Assembly (NCBI GenBank): GCA_020854015.1
Contig: JADZGG010000115.1
Location: 1-9,855 of the forward strand
Length of the DNA stretch: 9,855 nucleotides
Source of the DNA: Flavobacteriales bacterium
GTDB taxonomy: Bacteria > Bacteroidota > Bacteroidia > Flavobacteriales_F > PHOS-HE28
Direction of reading: 5' to 3'
The notes under the pieces were generated by a model, which was given only the letters and a program-made list of their open reading frames with translations, was not told the origin of the DNA and searched no databases. The position numbers and the translations under genes are program-made. The first letter of the stretch is position 1; every line of letters begins with the position of its first letter. Below are positions 6,195 to 9,855 of the stretch, in pieces.

Positions 6195-7019
6195 ATGCCC
6201 GCTCGTCGTTCCCTCCTTCGCTTTCTGGCCCCTGTCGCCGTCGCCTTGTTGCTCCTTCTCTCAGGCTGGGTCTGGCTGCGCAGTTACACCCGCCACAACG
6301 ACAAGGTGGAGGTGCCGGACATGAAAGGCATGACCTTGGACGAAGCGCGTGCGGCGCTGGAGGATAGGCACCTGCTGGTGGAGGTGGTCGATTCGGTCTA
6401 CAACGACGACGTGCCCAAGGGTACGGTGGTCGACCAGGACCCTACGGCAGGCCACGAGGTGAAGCGTGACCGGCGCATTTACTTGGTGATGAACGCCAGC
6501 CAGCCCAAGATGTTGAACATGCCAGCGTTGGTGAACCTGAGCAAGCGTCAGGCGATCAGCGTGATGGAGATCGTGGGGCTGAAGGTGAAGGAGATGCAGT
6601 ACAAGCCGGACCCCTGCGTGGACTGTGTGATCGCGCAACTGTACAAGGGACAGCCGATCGCAGCTGAAGCAAGGATCCGAAGGGGCGAGGCGGTGACCTT
6701 GGTGCTGGGCAGCGGGGAGAGCGGTGAACGCGTCAATGTACCGGACTTGAAGGGCTTGCCCCTGGTCGATGTACGCATGGTGCTGAACATGTCCTCGCTG
6801 AACCTCGGAGTCATCGTGGAATGCCGCGGGTGCAATACCAAGGCCGATTCGGCGTTCGCCCGGGTGTTCCGACAGTCCCCTTCCGCCTCCATGAACAACC
6901 TGATCGCCATGGGCGGTGTCATTGATGTCTGGCTCGATACGGACACCACCGATCTGGCACCCGTGATCGATTGGAAGGATTCCCTGATCCAACGGAACGA
7001 TACCGATGAGATCCACTAG
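6195..7019 (+). CDS. Membrane-anchored protein with three PASTA domains
   Basis: This 274-residue protein has a short basic N-terminus, one membrane anchor (about 10-29) and then three PASTA domains in the periplasm: about 38-100 (VEVPDMKGMTLDEARAAL), 107-172 (LNMPALVNLSKRQAISVM) and 179-248 (RVNVPDLKGLPLVDVRMVL). PASTA domains bind uncross-linked peptidoglycan or muropeptides in kinases and penicillin-binding proteins; here no kinase or transpeptidase domain is attached, so a wall-sensing or scaffolding role is an inference. The second and third domains each carry a CxxC (C141/C144 and C210/C213) in the same inter-strand loop. Four D-S/T-hydrophobic O-glycosylation sequons lie at D66, D218, D250 and D262. 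It is divergent from ddl, follows a -7-like box by 11 nt, and its stop overlaps the start of the next gene by 14 bp, consistent with an operon. Confidence 0.92.
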   Translation: MPARRSLLRFLAPVAVALLLLLSGWVWLRSYTRHNDKVEVPDMKGMTLDEARAALEDRHLLVEVVDSVYNDDVPKGTVVDQDPTAGHEVKRDRRIYLVMNASQPKMLNMPALVNLSKRQAISVMEIVGLKVKEMQYKPDPCVDCVIAQLYKGQPIAAEARIRRGEAVTLVLGSGESGERVNVPDLKGLPLVDVRMVLNMSSLNLGVIVECRGCNTKADSAFARVFRQSPSASMNNLIAMGGVIDVWLDTDTTDLAPVIDWKDSLIQRNDTDEIH

Positions 7020-9267
7020 CCATGCTCTCCTCCTTGCGGTGCTCGCCACATGGGCGGCCACGGCCAACGCACAGCTGATACCCGCCGAATCGCTGGGTCC
7101 GATCCATGCCCGCCCGCTGGAAGGCAGCACCCCTGGTGAACAGCGTTCCCTGTTGAACGAGTACTTCATCTACGAGTACTTACCGCAGGGTCTTCCTGTG
7201 GAGGACGACTTCTCCACGGACCGCACCCGCCATCTGGACGCACAGGCGGGTCAGGGCGGCGTCACCCTCACGAGTACATACTACCACTTGCAGGTCGGTG
7301 GGGTCAGTACAGCGGATATGAGCTACGTTCTCGAACCCACATTCCGGTACACCTTCGATGTTTCGGACCCTGATACCGTGATCAAGGACACGATACCGCT
7401 GGCATCCACCATGGTCACAGTGTTCGACCTGAACGTCTATCCACCCACGTCCAGTGTGGTGGAAGCGTGGCCCCCTTACGACATTGACGATACGCTCACG
7501 GTCTACATCGACACCACCTTCATCGTCCCCCCGGATCTGGTGCAGGATTCGTTGTTCGTGTACACGGTCGCTGCGGATGCACGCACCTACCAGCAAGGCC
7601 TCACGCAAGTGCCGCTGGTCCTGTGGCAGGACGACTATGCGTATGTGAACCGCACCTACCCGGTGGATCCACCCACGATCGGGGTGGCCACCTTTGATGG
7701 CCTGGACCGCACGGGCTTTCCGTACGATGTCACCGTGCCGCTGCCTTATGGCGAGTGCGACAAGCTCACCTCAGTGCCCATCAACCTGCAATTCCCGCCC
7801 GGCGATAGCCTCTATCTCAGTTTCCTCTACCAGCCTCAGGGACTCAGTGGTGACGACGTCGTACAAGTGCAGGACAGCTTGGTGGTGGAGCTATTCGCAC
7901 CGGACGACAACGAATGGGTACAAGTGTGGCAGTCGGATTATTCGGCGGTACAGCCGTTCCGGCAGATCATGCTGCCCATCACGGACGCGCGCTTTCTGAA
8001 GCCTGATTTCCAGATGCGCTGGCGGAACTTCGGTACCCGCAGCGGTGCGCTGGATCAGTGGCACATCGACTACGTGCGCCTTGGCCGCAACCGCAGTTTC
8101 GACGATACGGTGCTGGTCGATGTGGCCTTCGTGATGCCCGAGAGCTCGTTGCTGCAGACCTACACTTCCGTGCCGTTCGCCAAGTTCAGCGCCTTGCCCG
8201 CCAGCTACATGGCCCAGTCCGTGGAATTGACCATGAAGAACCTGGACATCGACGACAAGTTCATCACCTGGGGCTATGACTCAGGCATCGATGGCTCCAC
8301 GCCGCCGTTCGAAACGTGCGTGAACTACGGCAACAACATCAGCAACAACGCCGAGACCACCTTCCAGTCAACGCATCCGGTGAACAGTGGTACGTGCGGT
8401 TTCGTCTACGATCCATCGTTAAGCACTGACGCTGCCTTCTGGCGAACCAGCTACTGGTTGAATGCCACACCGAACAATGTTCCTTACAATGACACACTGA
8501 GCTTCGTGCAGGAGATCAGCAACTATTATGCATACGACGACGGCAGCGCCGAGGCGGGCTATAGTCTGAACACGGCCGGGGCCAAGGCGGCGGTGCGCTT
8601 CGATACACAAGGGGGGGATTCGCTCCGTGCAGTGCGCATGTACTTCGATCCCATCTTCAGCGAGAATGACCCCATGGACGGTTCATTCCTGCTGACGGTG
8701 TGGAGCAGCCTGAACCCTGAGGTGATCTTGTTCCAGAACTTCTCCTACAGCGAACCGAACTACCGCCTCGACGGGCCGAACAAGTTCGTGGAGTTCCCCT
8801 TGGACAGTACCATCTACGTGGAGAATACATTCTATGTGGGCTGGGTGCAGACGAACGCCATCAAGATGAACGTCGGTTTTGACAAGAACCGCGACAACTC
8901 GGACAAGATCTTCTACAAGGTGAGCGGTCCATTCGCCCAGACCAGCTACGAAGGTTCGCTCATGCTTCGCCCTGTCATGGTGTCGGCGGTCGATCCGTGG
9001 GCATCAGTGCCGGAGACCCCGTTCACGGATGAGCTTGCAGTTTACCCGAACCCCGCCGGTGAAGAGGTGTTCATCAAGCTCGAGCATGCGGACCGCGCTG
9101 CCACGGTGGAACTTTTGGACCTCTTGGGGCAGGTGGTGGAACGCATGAGCTACAGGGCTTCCACGCCAATGAACGTAGCAGGTTTGGTGCCAGGCATGTA
9201 CATGGTGCGTGTGTTGGATCGGGAGGGTGGGATCTTGGGACAGGAACGGATCATCGTACAGCACTGA
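7006..9267 (+). CDS. Secreted protein with T9SS type A sorting domain
   Basis: This 753-residue protein begins with a cleavable signal peptide (MRSTSHALLLAVLATWAATANA, predicted cut before Q23) and ends with a T9SS type A sorting domain (about 676-753): ELAVYPNPAGEEVFIKL (676-692), a VELLDLLGQVV strand pair (701-711) and LVPGMYMVRVLD (727-738). It would cross the inner membrane by Sec and the outer membrane by the type IX system, then be released or attached to the surface. The middle is beta-rich. About 227-360 resembles a concanavalin/MAM-like sandwich (LYLSFLYQPQGLSGDD, 269-284; DQWHIDYVRLG, 350-360), and YYAYDDGSAEAGYSL (507-521) is a motif I associate with Bacteroidota surface proteins. 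No catalytic signature is evident. Eleven O-glycosylation sequons occur. The start ATG overlaps the PASTA stop by 14 bp, and the stop shares one base with the rluD start (TGATG). Its function is unknown. Confidence 0.93.
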   Translation: MRSTSHALLLAVLATWAATANAQLIPAESLGPIHARPLEGSTPGEQRSLLNEYFIYEYLPQGLPVEDDFSTDRTRHLDAQAGQGGVTLTSTYYHLQVGGVSTADMSYVLEPTFRYTFDVSDPDTVIKDTIPLASTMVTVFDLNVYPPTSSVVEAWPPYDIDDTLTVYIDTTFIVPPDLVQDSLFVYTVAADARTYQQGLTQVPLVLWQDDYAYVNRTYPVDPPTIGVATFDGLDRTGFPYDVTVPLPYGECDKLTSVPINLQFPPGDSLYLSFLYQPQGLSGDDVVQVQDSLVVELFAPDDNEWVQVWQSDYSAVQPFRQIMLPITDARFLKPDFQMRWRNFGTRSGALDQWHIDYVRLGRNRSFDDTVLVDVAFVMPESSLLQTYTSVPFAKFSALPASYMAQSVELTMKNLDIDDKFITWGYDSGIDGSTPPFETCVNYGNNISNNAETTFQSTHPVNSGTCGFVYDPSLSTDAAFWRTSYWLNATPNNVPYNDTLSFVQEISNYYAYDDGSAEAGYSLNTAGAKAAVRFDTQGGDSLRAVRMYFDPIFSENDPMDGSFLLTVWSSLNPEVILFQNFSYSEPNYRLDGPNKFVEFPLDSTIYVENTFYVGWVQTNAIKMNVGFDKNRDNSDKIFYKVSGPFAQTSYEGSLMLRPVMVSAVDPWASVPETPFTDELAVYPNPAGEEVFIKLEHADRAATVELLDLLGQVVERMSYRASTPMNVAGLVPGMYMVRVLDREGGILGQERIIVQH

Positions 9268-9855
9268 TGGCGGACGAAGAAGTTGAAGTCGGCTCTGAGG
9301 AGCAGGAGCTTTTTGAGCATCACCGCATCGTTTGCGATCCAGGCCAGAGCCTGATCCGGCTGGACAAGTTCCTCTTCGACCGGCTGCCCCATACCTCGCG
9401 CAACCGCGTACAGGATGCCGCAAGGGCCGGCAACGTGCTCGTGAACGGCAAGGCCGAGAAGCCGAGCTACAAGGTGAAGCCGAAGGACGAGATCAGCATC
9501 GTGCTGCCGTATCCGGTCCGCGACGTGGAGCTGATCCCGGAGGATATTCCGCTGAAGGTGCTTTACGAGGATGAGCACATCCTGATCATCGACAAGCAGG
9601 CGGGGCTGGTGGTACACCCAGGCCACGGGAACTGGACCGGTACGTTGGTGAATGCATTGCTGTTCCATTTCGGCAAACTGCCTTCCTCGCCCAACCAACC
9701 TGTTCCCCGCCCCGGCCTTGTGCACCGATTGGACAAGAACACGAGCGGTGTGATGGTGATCGGTAAGACCGAACAAGCCCTCACGCACCTGGCGCTCCAG
9801 TTCTTCGAACGCTCCAATGACCGCCGCTACAACGCGCTGGTCTGGGGGGATATGG
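9267..9855 (+). CDS. rluD: RluA/RluD-family 23S rRNA pseudouridine synthase (3' end beyond window)
   Basis: The first 196 residues of an RluA-family enzyme are present; the rest lies past the right edge (family members are usually about 300-350 residues). It converts uridines to pseudouridine in RNA; RluD itself modifies helix 69 of 23S rRNA. An acidic leader (1-18) is followed by an S4 RNA-binding domain (about 31-80: RLDKFLFDRLPHTSRNRVQD, then AGNVLVNGK). The catalytic domain starts near 98 with VLYEDEHILIIDKQAGLVVH (98-117), and the motif HRLDKNTSGVMV (153-164) contains the catalytic Asp at D156. The start codon overlaps the preceding stop in TGATG, so translation is probably coupled. The assignment to RluD rather than another RluA-type member rests on the S4 domain and the gene neighbourhood with ddl and PASTA, and is less certain than the family. 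Confidence 0.93.
   Translation, partial: MADEEVEVGSEEQELFEHHRIVCDPGQSLIRLDKFLFDRLPHTSRNRVQDAARAGNVLVNGKAEKPSYKVKPKDEISIVLPYPVRDVELIPEDIPLKVLYEDEHILIIDKQAGLVVHPGHGNWTGTLVNALLFHFGKLPSSPNQPVPRPGLVHRLDKNTSGVMVIGKTEQALTHLALQFFERSNDRRYNALVWGDM

Noticed and set aside
6261..7169. 302-residue open frame on the minus strand
   Set aside because: It is antisense to the PASTA gene, is His/Val/Gln-rich with no recognisable motif, and runs into the next gene's coding sequence.
1..9855. CRISPR arrays, tRNA/rRNA genes, insertion sequences, defence or phage genes
   Set aside because: No regularly spaced repeats, tRNA-like cloverleafs, transposase motifs or terminal inverted repeats were seen; coding genes fill almost the whole window.

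Overview
The window looks like a stretch of chromosome from a high-GC member of the Bacteroidota, probably a Flavobacteriales relative. The support is a secreted protein with a type IX secretion (T9SS) C-terminal sorting domain, the ddl / PASTA protein / RluA-type pseudouridine synthase neighbourhood, an absence of purine-rich Shine-Dalgarno sequences, and ATCTT(T/C)GCC promoter-like boxes close to start codons. The lineage is an inference from these traits. No tRNA, rRNA, CRISPR array or insertion sequence was seen.

Left part (1-4436, minus strand): four tightly packed genes that read as one cell-surface polysaccharide operon continuing past the left edge. In transcription order they are a Wzx-like oligosaccharide flippase (4436-3018), a polysaccharide-locus protein of unrecognised family with a glycosyltransferase-like C-terminus (3014-1977), a GT4-type glycosyltransferase (1980-835) and a second GT-B glycosyltransferase cut by the window edge (831-1). 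Junctions are 3 nt, a 4-nt ATGA overlap, and 3 nt, so translation is probably coupled. The glycosyltransferases would build a glycan on the cytoplasmic face of the inner membrane and the flippase would export the lipid-linked product.

Middle part (4437-6194): rdgB, a housekeeping nucleotide-pool sanitising enzyme, starts 34 bp from the flippase on the opposite strand. It runs tail to tail into ddl (D-alanine--D-alanine ligase, minus strand), with the two 3' ends overlapping by 16 bp. A 129-bp divergent control region (6066-6194) separates ddl from the PASTA gene. It holds a -7-like box for each direction, a 7-bp dyad and three copies of CTGTGAA.

Right part (6195-9855, plus strand): three overlapping genes that form an operon. 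They are a membrane-anchored triple-PASTA protein without a kinase, a 753-residue T9SS cargo protein with a signal peptide and sorting domain, and an RluD-like 23S rRNA pseudouridine synthase cut by the right edge. With ddl this joins peptidoglycan precursor synthesis, a probable peptidoglycan-binding periplasmic protein and an exported protein.

Most of the window is ordinary conserved content. The points most worth following up are the unrecognised operon protein at 1977-3014, the paired CxxC motifs in the PASTA protein, the enrichment of Bacteroidota O-glycosylation sequons in the two exported proteins, and the repeats and dyad in the ddl/PASTA control region.
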